A DNA stretch of 64,000 nt from Arthrobacter sp. 24S4-2 (GCF_005280255.1 NZ_CP040018.1:2666001-2730000); one strand, 5' to 3'. Shown: positions 26,622-36,330, numbered from the stretch's first letter. The notes: a model not told the origin generated them from the sequence alone. Program-made: numbers and translations.

Positions 26622-27556
26622 CCACCTCCATCCTGCGTACCGCCGACGACTGGTGGGTCCACACGCCCTCCGGTGCCGCCCGTATCGCCACCCCCGCGAC
26701 CACCACGGGGGAGCTGCTCGCCGATCGGGCGGCCATCCAAGCCGCGATCGGCGGCAGCGAAACTGTGCCGCTTGAAAACCTCGACCTCGTCTCGCCGATC
26801 ACAGCGCCGTGCCGCGTGGTGGCCCAGATGACGAACTTCGCCTCGCACGTGAAGGACGCCGGCATGGATCCTGAAAAAATCCCATTGACATTCTTCCGCA
26901 AGTCCTCGGGCTCGCTCAGCGGGCCCTATGACGACGTCGTCCGGCCCGGGCACGTGCGGCTCCTCGACTATGAGGCTGAGATCGGCCTCGTGATGGGCCA
27001 AGAGACCCCGGTCGGCTCCGTCATCACCGAGGAGACGATCGCCGACTACGTCGCTGGGCTCGTGATCACCAACGACATCTCGGCCCGCGACCTGCAACTC
27101 CCGAAGACCCAGTTCTACGAGTCCAAGTCCTACCCGAGCTTCACCCCCACCGGACCGACGCTCGTGCTCTTTGACGCCGAGGACTGGAAGCGCTTCGGTG
27201 AGCTGCGGTTGCGGCTGTGGGTAAACGGCGAGATCCGTCAGGACATGACGGTGGCCGACATGATCTACCTCCCCGTCGAGGCGTTGCGGGCACTCACCCG
27301 CTTCCAGCACCTCTCTCCGGGCGACCTGGTCCTGACAGGCACCCCTGTCGGCACCGCACTGAGCGCACCACCGAAGCCAGTCGAGATGATCGGCAATCTG
27401 CTACCCCCGGCCACTAAGTGGCGCCTGTTCTTCAAGGCCCAGGGCCGCAATCCGAAGTACCTCAAGCACGGTGACGTCATCGAGATCGCCATCAGCACCG
27501 ACGACGGAAAGCTCGACCTGGGACGCCAGGGCACGATCGTGAGGGAGGCCCGGTGA
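26618..27556 (+). CDS. Fumarylacetoacetate hydrolase (FAH) family protein
   Basis: A 312-residue FAH-fold protein. The metal site is suggested by DYEAEIGLVMG (about 118-128) and NDISARDLQ (about 151-159), and the C-terminal GDLVLTGTP (about 237-245) is typical. Such enzymes hydrate, decarboxylate or hydrolyse ring-cleavage products. The start overlaps the dioxygenase stop (ATGA) and the stop overlaps the ligase start. It likely acts on the product of the upstream extradiol dioxygenase. Confidence 0.88.
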   Translation: MTTSILRTADDWWVHTPSGAARIATPATTTGELLADRAAIQAAIGGSETVPLENLDLVSPITAPCRVVAQMTNFASHVKDAGMDPEKIPLTFFRKSSGSLSGPYDDVVRPGHVRLLDYEAEIGLVMGQETPVGSVITEETIADYVAGLVITNDISARDLQLPKTQFYESKSYPSFTPTGPTLVLFDAEDWKRFGELRLRLWVNGEIRQDMTVADMIYLPVEALRALTRFQHLSPGDLVLTGTPVGTALSAPPKPVEMIGNLLPPATKWRLFFKAQGRNPKYLKHGDVIEIAISTDDGKLDLGRQGTIVREAR

Positions 27557-29451
27557 ACGGCATGCCCCTCTGGCCGCAGTACTCCGGCCCAGACGACGTC
27601 GTCGAGATCGAGAGGACCCCTCTCTCCGAACGCGGACTTCCGGCATCGACGTACGAGCTGCTGTGCCGAGCCGCCCAGCTGTGGCCGGATCGGACGGCGG
27701 CGGCAATACTTCGGAACACTGAGCGTTGGCAGGAACCCGTCAAGCTGACGTTCGCTGAGCTTCTCGCCAACGTGAACCGGATCGCGAACCTGCTGGCAGA
27801 AATCGGGGTCGGCCGCCAGGACACCGTGGCCTTACTCTCGCCCAACTGCCAGGAGCTCATCTCCGCGACCCTGGCCGCCCAGGCTGCCGGGATCGCCGTC
27901 CCGATCAACCCCGGCTTGTCCGAGGATCACATCGCCGAGCTGCTCCAGCGCTCCGGCGCGCGTGTGCTGGTGGCCGCCGGGCCCGATCTCGATCCCGTCG
28001 TCACCGAGGCCGCGTTCAGCCTCGCGAAGAAGGGCCTGGTGGATTGTGTGCTCCTCATGTCACCGACCGGGCAGGCACCAGCCGGCCCGGCAACGACCGT
28101 TGGATACGCAAGCGTGGACTACCTGACACGCCGGGCAGCAGACGCGTCGTCCGAGCAGTTCTACGGTGATCAGCCCGGACCAGGCGATCTGGCAGCACTC
28201 TTCCACACCGGCGGCACCACCGGCACTCCGAAACTGGCGGCACACACCCAAGCCAACGAGATCGCCGACGCTTGGATGCTCGCAGCCAACGACCTCCTCG
28301 ACGAGGACGCCGTGTACTTCGCCGCCCTGCCGCTGTTCCATGTCAATGCCCTTGTGGTGACCGTCCTCGCTCCCCTTTTCAAGGGCCAGTCGGTCGTGTG
28401 GTCCGGACCGCTGGGCTACCGCGAGCCTGCCCTCTACGGCGTCTTCTGGAAACTCGTCGAGCACCACCGAATTACCACGATGAGCGCCGTCCCAACCGTC
28501 TACGCCACGCTCGCCGCGTCCCCCGTGAACGCCGACATCAGCAGCCTGCGCCACGCCCTCGTGGGAGCCAGTCCCTTGCCCGCGGCCGTGCGTGCCGGCT
28601 TCGAGACGGCCACCGGCGTCGCCCTCGTCGAAGGGTACGGCCTGACGGAAGCGACGTGCGTAAGCGTACTGAGCTTCCCAGGCGCCACCAAGAGCTCGCT
28701 CGGCTGCCGACTGCCCTACCAAGAGAGCAAGGCGGTGCACGTCGACGACGCCGGACACTGGCATGATGTCGGACCAGACACAAGTGGCCTGCTGGTGATC
28801 AAGGGCCCGACGGTCTTCCCCGGGTATGTCATAGGCAACGGCCCCGACGGCCTCTTGCTCGACGGCCTTGGCAAACTGCGGGACGGCTGGCTCGACACCG
28901 GCGACCTAGGACAGGTCGATGAGGGCGGCTTCGTCCAGCTCACCGGTCGCGCCAAGGACCTGATCATCCGAGGCGGCCACAACATCGATCCCGCACTCGT
29001 CGAGGACGTCCTCCTCACCCACCCGGACGTGACCGGCGCAGCGGCGGTCGGCAGACCCGACCGGCATGCGGGAGAGGTGCCGGTGGCCTACGTCACATTG
29101 GCCGCGGGTGCGACCACCCGTACCGAGGACCTGATCCGATGGGCGGACGACCGGGTCGGGGAACGGGCGTCCTCGCCGAAGTCCGTCACCGTCGTCGACC
29201 AGCTTCCGGTCACTGCCGTCGGGAAACCATACAAGCTCGCGCTCCGGGCGGACGCCACCAGGGTAGCCCTGAGCGAGGCCTTGCGGGAGATGGCCGCCGT
29301 GCACGTCGTGGAAGCCGATATCGAGGACGGCACGATAGTCGTCACGGTGAATGCTGACGAGGCATCGCATGCGACCGTCGAGCGTGCCCTCGACGCGTAC
29401 GGCGTCCGATGGCGGATCACGCATCGGCTTGCACCGAAGGCGGACCGATGA
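27553..29451 (+). CDS. Acyl-CoA synthetase / AMP-dependent ligase
   Basis: A 632-residue adenylate-forming enzyme. The AMP-binding P-loop is LFHTGGTTGTPK (about 216-227), a GYGLTEAT-type motif lies near 358-365, and GWLDTGDLG (about 445-453) and the C-terminal GRAKDLIIRGG (about 462-472) follow. It joins a carboxylate to CoA through an acyl-AMP. The start is GTG within the last codons of the FAH gene. About 90 extra residues at the C-terminus exceed the usual 540-560-residue family. Its position in an extradiol operon suggests activation of an aromatic acid or of a ring-cleavage product. Confidence 0.88.
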   Translation: MNGMPLWPQYSGPDDVVEIERTPLSERGLPASTYELLCRAAQLWPDRTAAAILRNTERWQEPVKLTFAELLANVNRIANLLAEIGVGRQDTVALLSPNCQELISATLAAQAAGIAVPINPGLSEDHIAELLQRSGARVLVAAGPDLDPVVTEAAFSLAKKGLVDCVLLMSPTGQAPAGPATTVGYASVDYLTRRAADASSEQFYGDQPGPGDLAALFHTGGTTGTPKLAAHTQANEIADAWMLAANDLLDEDAVYFAALPLFHVNALVVTVLAPLFKGQSVVWSGPLGYREPALYGVFWKLVEHHRITTMSAVPTVYATLAASPVNADISSLRHALVGASPLPAAVRAGFETATGVALVEGYGLTEATCVSVLSFPGATKSSLGCRLPYQESKAVHVDDAGHWHDVGPDTSGLLVIKGPTVFPGYVIGNGPDGLLLDGLGKLRDGWLDTGDLGQVDEGGFVQLTGRAKDLIIRGGHNIDPALVEDVLLTHPDVTGAAAVGRPDRHAGEVPVAYVTLAAGATTRTEDLIRWADDRVGERASSPKSVTVVDQLPVTAVGKPYKLALRADATRVALSEALREMAAVHVVEADIEDGTIVVTVNADEASHATVERALDAYGVRWRITHRLAPKADR

Positions 29452-29795
29452 TCATCGTCCTCACGATAGCGCTGGTTGGATGCTTCACCATGCTCGGGCT
29501 GGCAAAGGTGGTCGGCGCGGCAGGGATGCCCGCCCGCGCCGAACATGTGGGCTTCACCAGCGCCGCCTACAAGCGCATCGGCGCCCTGGAGCTGCTTGCC
29601 GCCCTCGGCCTCCTGCTCGGGCTGGTCCAGACGTGGATCGGCCTCGCTGCAGCTGTCGGCCTCGTGCTTCTGATGACGGGAGCCTGCGTCGCCCATCTCA
29701 GGAACGGCGACGGTCCACGTGAGATCGCACCGGCGGCGGCCACGACGGCGGTACTCGTCAGATATCTTGTTCTCACTGCGGCGGCAATAGGATGA
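29448..29795 (+). CDS. DoxX family membrane protein
   Basis: A 115-residue protein with four predicted membrane segments and the DoxX-like phrase YKRIGALELLAALGLLLGL. The start is ATG 29448, overlapping the ligase stop by four bases. DoxX-like proteins accompany oxidoreductases and are of uncertain role. Here it sits between the ligase and a flavin monooxygenase in the aromatic operon. Confidence 0.8.
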   Translation: MIIVLTIALVGCFTMLGLAKVVGAAGMPARAEHVGFTSAAYKRIGALELLAALGLLLGLVQTWIGLAAAVGLVLLMTGACVAHLRNGDGPREIAPAAATTAVLVRYLVLTAAAIG

Positions 29796-31338
29796 GCGCC
29801 CACAACAATGGCGCGATGCCGGTGGTCGTGGTCGGCGCTGGCCCTTCCGGGCTGGCTGTCGCCACCCTACTCGGGCAGTACGGTGTCGAGTGCCTCGTCC
29901 TGGACCGCTGGGAGGGTGTCTACCCGCTTCCACGAGCGGTACATCTCGACGACGAGGTCTATCGCATCCTCAACCGTCTAGGCGTGGCGACGCAATTCGC
30001 TGGGCTCAGCCGCCCTGCACGCGGGCTGCGTCTGCTCACACCCGGCCACCGGGTGATCGCGGAGTTCCAGCGATCGGCCGATAGCGGCGCCCACGGCTAC
30101 CCCCAAGCGAACATGTTCGACCAGCCGGACCTCGAGCAGCTCATGCGCAACAACCTCCGGATCATGCCTACGGTGACCCTGCGCGGCAATGTCGACGTGC
30201 TCCGTGTAACCCAAGGCAACGCGGCGGCCCGCGTGGACTTCACTGATCGTGTCACGGGGGCACGCGAGTCGGTCCGTGCCAGCCACGTCCTCGGCTGCGA
30301 CGGCGCCAACAGCGTAGTAAGGAAGGCCATCGGAGCGGAGATGGAGGACCTGGGCTTCGAACAGCGATGGCTGGTTATCGACATCGACACCTCGGCGCCA
30401 TTGAACCAATGGGAAGGCGTCCACCAGCTGTGCGACTCCCACCGCGCCGGTACCTACATGCGCGTCGGAGAGGCCCGCTACCGCTGGGAGTTCCGGCTGC
30501 TGCCCGACGAGACTGCCGCCGACTTCGCGACGATGGATACGCTCCATCCGCTGATCCGGCCGTATACCGGTGACGTCCCGGTGGATGATCTGCGCGTGAT
30601 CCGGGTGGCCGACTACACCTTCCGCGCCCAGGTCGCCAACAGATGGCGCGACCGCCGCGTGTTCCTCCTCGGCGACGCGGCTCACCTGAGTCCTCCCTTC
30701 ATCGGTCAGGGCATGGGGCGGGACTACGAGACGCGATGAATCTGGCCTGGAAGCTCGCCGGTGTTCTTGCCGGCGACCTCCCCGCAACCGCGCTGGCCAG
30801 CTACCAGACCGAGCGCAAGCGGCACGCGCGAAGAACCATCACCATCGCAAAGCTGGTCGGCATCACCATGACCGCCGGTGGTCGCGTCGGCACCGCCCTG
30901 CGGAGGTTCCTCGCACCGGGCCTGCACCTCGTGACAGGCCTCCCCTCCCGGTCCTGGAAGGCCATACCGCCCGGCTCTCGCACCCGGCTCTCGGCACTTG
31001 CCCGCACTTCCGCCGTCGGACGTCTCTGCCCCAACGCGCCGATCTCGGACTCTCCGGACGCCAACCGATTCGACGACATTGCCGGAGAAGGATTCGCGCT
31101 GCTAGCTCTCGCGATCCCGACTGAGGAGCGCGAACGGATCCTTCACAAGGGCGCGGCGCCCGTCGTCCCCGACCCCGGATCTGAGCTCCACCAGTGGCTC
31201 GTCCGACATCGGGCCGCTGCTGCGGTGGTCCGCCCGGACCGCACCGTAATGTTCACCTCCGACTCCGTCTCCGGGAGCCTCACCCGCCTGCCGTCGTTCC
31301 ATTCGGCAACCGCGTACGCCGAGCGAACACAGCGATGA
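29792..31338 (+). pseudogene. FAD-dependent aromatic monooxygenase (MhpA type), frameshifted
   Basis: The first frame has the FAD motif VVGAGPSGLAVATLLGQYG (about 12-30), the GCDGANS motif (about 168-174) and GDAAHLSPPFIGQGMG (about 290-305), then diverges. The second frame resumes exactly with AGLRDAMNLAWKLAGVL and runs to 31338. The break is at the run of four G (30715-30718); one added G yields a normal 515-residue hydroxylase. Such enzymes hydroxylate phenols (for example 3-hydroxyphenylpropionate) to catechols for the extradiol dioxygenase of this operon. As written, the protein loses its C-terminal third. It starts in the DoxX stop codon (ATGA). Confidence 0.87.
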
Positions 31339-31416
31339 AAGGTAACGAGAAAGGGGTGTGTACACCGCCCGGCGCTCCGATACCGGACCGGGGCCGCCCT
31401 GGGGGAGAATGCGTTC

Positions 31417-32235
31417 ATGACCAATGACGATCTTCGGCCTGTGTACTTCCTATCGGACAGCACCGGCATCACCGCGGAAACGCTCGGCAACACCTTGTTG
31501 ACGCAGTTCCCCGCGAACAACTTTGACCGCATCACGGTCCCCTTCATCACCACCGTAGAACAGGCGAGGACCGTGGTCGGCACCATCGACAAACTGGCCT
31601 CCACCGGCCTGCGGCCAATCGTGTTTTCCACCGCTGTCAGCAGCGACATCCGCCAGGCCCTGGCCAAGTGCAACGGAATCATCGTGGATCTCATCGGGAC
31701 GCATGTCGGACAGCTGGAGCGGGCCCTCGGCTCAGCGGCCAGCGGCGAACCGGGCCGGGCCCATGGCCTGGGCAATGCGGAGCGGTATCAATCCCGGATG
31801 GCTGCCGTCGAGTACGCCATGGAACACGACGACGGCCAGAGCCTGCGCGCGCTGGAAAAGGCGCAGGTCATCCTGGTGGCACCGTCGCGCTGCGGCAAAA
31901 CCCCCACCACCATGTACCTTGCGCTGCAACACGGAATCTTCGCTGCCAACTTCCCGCTGGTGGACGAGGACTTTGAGCGGGAGGGCCTCCCCAAACCCCT
32001 GAGGCCCTTCGTTGAGAAGTGTTTCGGCCTCTCCTCCAACCCCCTGCGCCTGAGCCAGATCCGCACCGAACGGCGCCGCGGCTCGCCCTACGCGTCGCTG
32101 CGGCAGTGCGGCTTCGAGCTGCGCAGCGCCGAGCAGTTGTACGTCTCCCACCGGATTCCGTACCTGAATTCGGCCACGGTGTCCGTGGAGGAAATGGCTG
32201 CGACCATCCTGCAGCGCATGAACCTCAAACATTAG
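31417..32235 (+). CDS. ppsR: PEP synthetase regulatory protein (kinase/pyrophosphorylase)
   Basis: A 272-residue DUF299 protein with the N-terminal phrase YFLSDSTGITAETLG (about 10-24) and the P-loop APSRCGKTPTTMYLA (about 154-168). The family inactivates PEP synthase by ADP-dependent phosphorylation of a threonine and reactivates it by Pi-dependent dephosphorylation. The gene for PEP synthase begins 151 bases downstream in the same direction, the expected partner. Confidence 0.93.
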   Translation: MTNDDLRPVYFLSDSTGITAETLGNTLLTQFPANNFDRITVPFITTVEQARTVVGTIDKLASTGLRPIVFSTAVSSDIRQALAKCNGIIVDLIGTHVGQLERALGSAASGEPGRAHGLGNAERYQSRMAAVEYAMEHDDGQSLRALEKAQVILVAPSRCGKTPTTMYLALQHGIFAANFPLVDEDFEREGLPKPLRPFVEKCFGLSSNPLRLSQIRTERRRGSPYASLRQCGFELRSAEQLYVSHRIPYLNSATVSVEEMAATILQRMNLKH

Positions 32236-32386
32236 GGAAAAGTTTCACAAACCCGGTGTGGCGCACATCATGTGGAAAGAGCGCCCGAGACCTGTCACTG
32301 TGGACAGGATTCGCGCCCACCAACCGGCTATCGTCGGGAGCGGGGCGGCACAACCGCATGCCATCATCTGCAAAGGAGCAGTAACC

Positions 32387-34804
32387 ATGACGACAGACAT
32401 CCTGTGGTTCTCAGAACTCGGACTCAAGGACCTGGACCGGGTAGGCGGGAAGAACGCTTCCCTCGGCGAGATGGTGCAGAACCTGACCTCCGCCGGCGTC
32501 CAGGTCCCGGACGGCTTCGCCACCACGGCCGACGCCTATCGCAGCTTCCTGGCGGATTCCGGCCTGGACCAGAAGATCGCCGACAGGCTGGTCGGACTGG
32601 ACACCGATGACGTGACGGCCCTCGCCTCGGCCGGCCAGGAAATCCGGACCCTCATGCGCGAGACGCCCTTCCTGCCGGACTTTGAAGCGCAGATCCGGGA
32701 CTCCTACCAGCAGCTGGTGGCCAAGCACGGGGGCTCCGAGGACCTCTCCTGGGCCGTCCGGTCCAGCGCGACGGCCGAAGACCTGCCCGATGCCTCCTTC
32801 GCCGGGCAGCAGGAAACCTTCCTGAACGTCCGCGGGATCGAGAACATCCTGGTGGCCATCAAAGACGTCTTCGCGTCTCTCTACAACGACCGGGCCATCG
32901 CCTACCGCGTGCACCACAAGTTCGAGCACGCCGAAGTGGCGCTCTCGGCGGGCGTCCAGCGCATGGTTCGTTCCGACGTCGGCGCCTCCGGCGTCATGTT
33001 CACCATGGATACCGAATCCGGGTTCCAGGACGCCGTCTTTGTCACCTCCTCCTACGGCCTCGGCGAGGCCGTCGTCCAGGGCGCCGTCAACCCGGACGAG
33101 TTCTACGTCTACAAGCCCGCGCTTGAGGCTGGCCGCCCGGCCATCCTCAAGCGTGGACTGGGCGAGAAGGCGCTCCAGATGACCTACACGAGCAACCGCG
33201 AAATCGGCCACACCATTGACTTCGTGCCGGTGGAGGCTTCCCTGCGGAACCGCTTCAGCCTCACGGACGACGACGTCGAGCAGCTCGCCCGCCATGCCGT
33301 CGCCATCGAGAACCACTACGGGCGGCCGATGGACATCGAATGGGGCAAGGATGGCATCGACGGCGGCCTGTACATCCTGCAGGCGCGCCCGGAGACCGTG
33401 CAGTCCCGCCGGGCCTCCGGCAGCCTGAGCCGTTTTCGCCTCAACGGGACCGGCCGGGTGCTGGTCGAAGGCCGCGCCATCGGCCAGCGCATCGGCGCGG
33501 GCAGCGTCCGCATCCTGACCGCGATCGACCAGATGGCCGCCTTCAAGACCGGCGACGTCCTCGTCGCCGACATGACCGACCCGGACTGGGAACCGATCAT
33601 GAAGCGTGCCTCCGCGATCGTCACCAACCGCGGCGGGCGCACCTGCCACGCGGCCATCATTGCCCGCGAACTGGGGATTCCCGCCGTCGTCGGCACCGGG
33701 GGCGCCACGGACGCCCTCTCCGACGGCCTCGAGGTGACTGTCTCCTGCGCCGACGGTGAGACCGGCGTCATCTACGAAGGGCTCCTGGACTTCAGCGTCG
33801 AGGAAACCGAGATCACCCAGCTGCCCGAGGCCCCGGTCAAGGTCATGATGAATGTCGGTACCCCGGAGCAGGCGTTCACCTTCGCGCAGCTGCCCAACCA
33901 CGGAGTGGGCCTGGCCCGGCTGGAATTCATCATCAACCGCCAGATCGGCATCCACCCCAAGGCGCTGCTGAACCTGGACGAGCAGCCGGCGGACGTGGCC
34001 GCGGAAATCCGGGAACGGATTGCCGCGTACGACAGCCCGCGCGACTACTACATCAAGCGCCTGGCCGAAGGCGTGTCCACCATCGCGGCGGCCTTCGCGC
34101 CGGAACCGGTGATTGTGCGCATGTCCGACTTCAAGTCCAACGAGTACGCCAACCTGATCGGCGGACCCGCCTACGAGCCGCACGAAGAGAACCCGATGCT
34201 CGGCTTCCGCGGCGCCTCACGCTACCTGGAGCCGTCCTTCCGGGACTGCTTCGACCTTGAGTGCGAGGCACTGTCCTTCGTCCGCAACGAGATGGGGCTC
34301 ACCAACGTCAAACTGATGATCCCGTTCGTGCGGACCCTGGACGAGGCCCGCGGCGTCATTGAACTGTTGGCGGAGAACGGCCTCACCCGCGGCGAGAATG
34401 GCCTCGAGGTGATCATGATGTGTGAGATTCCGTCCAACGCGCTGCTCGCCGACGACTTCCTGGACTATTTCGACGGATTCTCCATCGGTTCCAATGACAT
34501 GACCCAGCTGGCCCTGGGCCTGGACCGGGATTCCGCGATTGTCTCGGGCGGCTTCGATGAACGCGACCCTGCCGTCAAGAAGCTCCTGAGCATGGCCATC
34601 AAGGCGTGCAAAGCGCGCGGCAAGTATGTCGGCATCTGCGGCCAGGGGCCCAGCGACCACGCGGACTTCGCCGAGTGGCTGGTCGGGGAAGGCATCGATT
34701 CCGTCTCCTTGAACCCGGACACCGTGGTGGATACCTGGCTCCGGCTCGCCGGCGCGGCAGGCGACGCCGAAGTCGGTGCCGCAGCCGGCGCAGAGGCAAA
34801 CTGA
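32387..34804 (+). CDS. ppsA: Phosphoenolpyruvate synthase
   Basis: An 805-residue PEP synthase. It has the N-terminal ATP-grasp pyruvate/phosphate-binding domain (about 15-340), the swivelling domain with phospho-histidine in GGRTCHAAIIARELGIPAVVG (His about 422), and the C-terminal TIM barrel with FSIGSNDMTQLALGLDRD (about 699-716) and the CGQGPSD motif. It makes PEP, AMP and phosphate from pyruvate and ATP for gluconeogenesis, needed when growing on sugar acids or aromatics. ATG 32387 is chosen because AAAGGAG lies about 8 bases upstream; a longer frame from 32258 adds an unlikely extension. Confidence 0.95.
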   Translation: MTTDILWFSELGLKDLDRVGGKNASLGEMVQNLTSAGVQVPDGFATTADAYRSFLADSGLDQKIADRLVGLDTDDVTALASAGQEIRTLMRETPFLPDFEAQIRDSYQQLVAKHGGSEDLSWAVRSSATAEDLPDASFAGQQETFLNVRGIENILVAIKDVFASLYNDRAIAYRVHHKFEHAEVALSAGVQRMVRSDVGASGVMFTMDTESGFQDAVFVTSSYGLGEAVVQGAVNPDEFYVYKPALEAGRPAILKRGLGEKALQMTYTSNREIGHTIDFVPVEASLRNRFSLTDDDVEQLARHAVAIENHYGRPMDIEWGKDGIDGGLYILQARPETVQSRRASGSLSRFRLNGTGRVLVEGRAIGQRIGAGSVRILTAIDQMAAFKTGDVLVADMTDPDWEPIMKRASAIVTNRGGRTCHAAIIARELGIPAVVGTGGATDALSDGLEVTVSCADGETGVIYEGLLDFSVEETEITQLPEAPVKVMMNVGTPEQAFTFAQLPNHGVGLARLEFIINRQIGIHPKALLNLDEQPADVAAEIRERIAAYDSPRDYYIKRLAEGVSTIAAAFAPEPVIVRMSDFKSNEYANLIGGPAYEPHEENPMLGFRGASRYLEPSFRDCFDLECEALSFVRNEMGLTNVKLMIPFVRTLDEARGVIELLAENGLTRGENGLEVIMMCEIPSNALLADDFLDYFDGFSIGSNDMTQLALGLDRDSAIVSGGFDERDPAVKKLLSMAIKACKARGKYVGICGQGPSDHADFAEWLVGEGIDSVSLNPDTVVDTWLRLAGAAGDAEVGAAAGAEAN

Positions 34805-34820
34805 CTCGCCGTGTCGACCT

Positions 34821-34860
34821 GAGTGCCCGCCCGGGGAACCCCCGGGCGGGCACTCCCTTT
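34821..34860 (+). terminator. Strong rho-independent-type terminator after ppsA
   Basis: A perfect 16-bp GC-rich stem (arms 34821-34836 and 34840-34855) with a 3-base loop, 16 bases after the ppsA stop, followed by CCTTT. It is the strongest hairpin in the window. Confidence 0.88.
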
Positions 34861-35206
34861 AGTTCACGCCCGGGGGAGGACGGGCTGCGCCGCTATCCGC
34901 AGGCTGGTCATGCGGGTGCCAGCGATTGGACGGACGTCCGTTCCACGGTGGGACAGTGAATTTTTGCGGCGGCATTGGGACCGCCGTCGAACGTGCCACA
35001 GCCAGCGTCAGCCGGCCCGCACCGGCGCGCAAGGCGGCGGTGCCGGCGAGGAGGGCGGCCCCTGGTGTCCGGCGGGCACCGCCAATGACCAGGACCGATC
35101 CACGGTCGTCCTTGCCGGACCCGGGCCCTGGAAGCGGCCAGTCCCGCAGGAGAGTGGGAGTGACCGGTTCGGCCACCTGGGTGCTAGGCGGGGTGGACAG
35201 TGGCAT
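34859..35206 (-). pseudogene. NAD(P)H-hydrate dehydratase remnant (NnrD N-terminal part)
   Basis: The first 70-75 residues of this frame match the beginning of ADP-dependent NAD(P)H-hydrate dehydratase, with SVLVIGGARRTPGAALLAG and ALRAGAGRLTLAVARS. After that the sequence is unrelated, and the frame stops at the ppsA terminator, whereas the full enzyme is about 280 residues or more. It starts inside the end of the phosphatase gene. This is a truncated remnant; a functional copy is expected elsewhere in the genome. Confidence 0.68.
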
Positions 35207-35953
35207 CACCCGCATGTTCAGTCACCGGAACGCCTTCGCTGACCAGATGATCGGCCATATTGAAGCTCTCGAGAATCCAGGGCCCGTCGACGTGGGGACG
35301 GATGAATCGCGTGAGGGAGGCGTTGAGTATGGTCGACGTGGAGGCGATGCCCAGGATTTCCCGCTCGGTGAGCCCTTCGAGGATGTAACGGAACAGCAGG
35401 ACGAGTGCGTCGTGGCACACCAGCATGACCCGGCCCCCTCCCTGCCGTTCCAGATCGGCCAGCAGGGAGCGGAGCCGCAGGACAACATCGGCCCAGGATT
35501 CCCCGCCCGGGGGCCGGTAGTAGAACTTTCCCAGCCAGCGCCGCCGCGCCGCTTCCTCTGGCAAGCGTGCTTCCACCCCGGCGGACGTCAGCATGTCCAG
35601 GATGCCCAGCTCCCTGTCGCGGAGGCGTTCGTCGATCAGGACACCCGTGCTCCAGCCGCCAGTCTGCACAGCCAGCTCTGCCGTTTGGCGCGCCCGGACG
35701 TACGGCGAGCACCACACGGCGGCAGCCCGCTGGGGCGCAGGATAATCGGCAAGCAGCCGGCCGAGGGCCAGCGACTGTTCGCGGCCGTCGCGGAAAGCTC
35801 CACATCGGCGTCGCGTGCGGGAACCTCGATGACGTGCGCACCGGCCTCCCCGGCCGTTGTGGCGGCGACGTTGCCCTGGCTCTCACCGTGACGCACGAGG
35901 ATCAGTTCGGACAGTCCAGCTGTCGGAACATTATGACCATCGGATTGCGGCAT
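35184..35953 (-). pseudogene. Histidine phosphatase family protein, frameshifted
   Basis: The first frame from 35953 begins with the catalytic motif ILVRHGESQGN (about 18-28). The second frame contains WCSPYVRARQTAEL and the second catalytic His in MLVCHDALVLLF. The frames join near 35783-35786 (plus-strand GCGGCC), where one missing base explains the break. The repaired protein would be 256 residues, normal for a phosphoglycerate-mutase-like phosphatase. The start region overlaps no other gene, and the end overlaps the NnrD remnant. Confidence 0.78.
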
Positions 35954-35955
35954 TG

Positions 35956-36192
35956 CTACCCCCTTTGTCCGGGCCCGATTTTCAGGGCCGTGGCCGCGCC
36001 GATGCCCGAGTCCGCCCCGGCGATGAGCGCCCTTCGTCCCTCAAGGCGCCCTGTGCCGCGGTAACTATCCTCTCCCAGGTGGGCTTTGGGGATCAGTTCG
36101 GCGTCCAGCCCGGGTTCGGGCTGGTGCTGGTTGGGCGGTTCGATGCTCTCGTAGGCGGTGACAGGGTTCCGGAATGTGTACTGGTCCGTCAT
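35956..36192 (-). pseudogene. Truncated SDR oxidoreductase
   Basis: The frame starts at ATG 36192 with AAAGGA upstream and matches the N-terminus of the glucose/ribitol dehydrogenase-like SDR group (long leader, LGEDSYRGTGRLEGRRAL, then GADSGIGAATA nucleotide motif). It ends after 78 residues, just after the first glycine-rich turn; the remaining 200 or more residues, with the catalytic Tyr and Lys, are absent. It cannot be active. Confidence 0.75.
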
Positions 36193-36330
36193 GGTGTTCC
36201 TTTGCGTGTTGATTTCTTCGCCTGGCGCATCGGGCTCCGGCAAGTGGCCATCGTCCGCCGGTCCAGACATTCCGCCCAGATCCTCCACAGCGTTTTGGGC
36301 CGCTTTCCTGATGCTGTCGCCAAGCCCCAT
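36193..36330 (-). pseudogene. Short CsbD-like N-terminus fused in frame to the SDR remnant
   Basis: ATG 36330 has AAGGAG 7 bases upstream and encodes MGLGDSIRKAAQNAVEDLGG, reminiscent of small CsbD stress proteins. It then runs without a stop through an acidic linker into the SDR remnant. The strong ribosome site indicates a real start. Deletion of the rest of a small gene would explain the fusion; alternatively it is a real short leader protein. Confidence 0.4.

Noticed and set aside
32411..34183. A 590-residue frame antisense to ppsA
   Set aside because: It is the mirror of a strongly conserved gene; its Val/Gly/Asp-rich composition is the usual antisense artefact in high-GC DNA.
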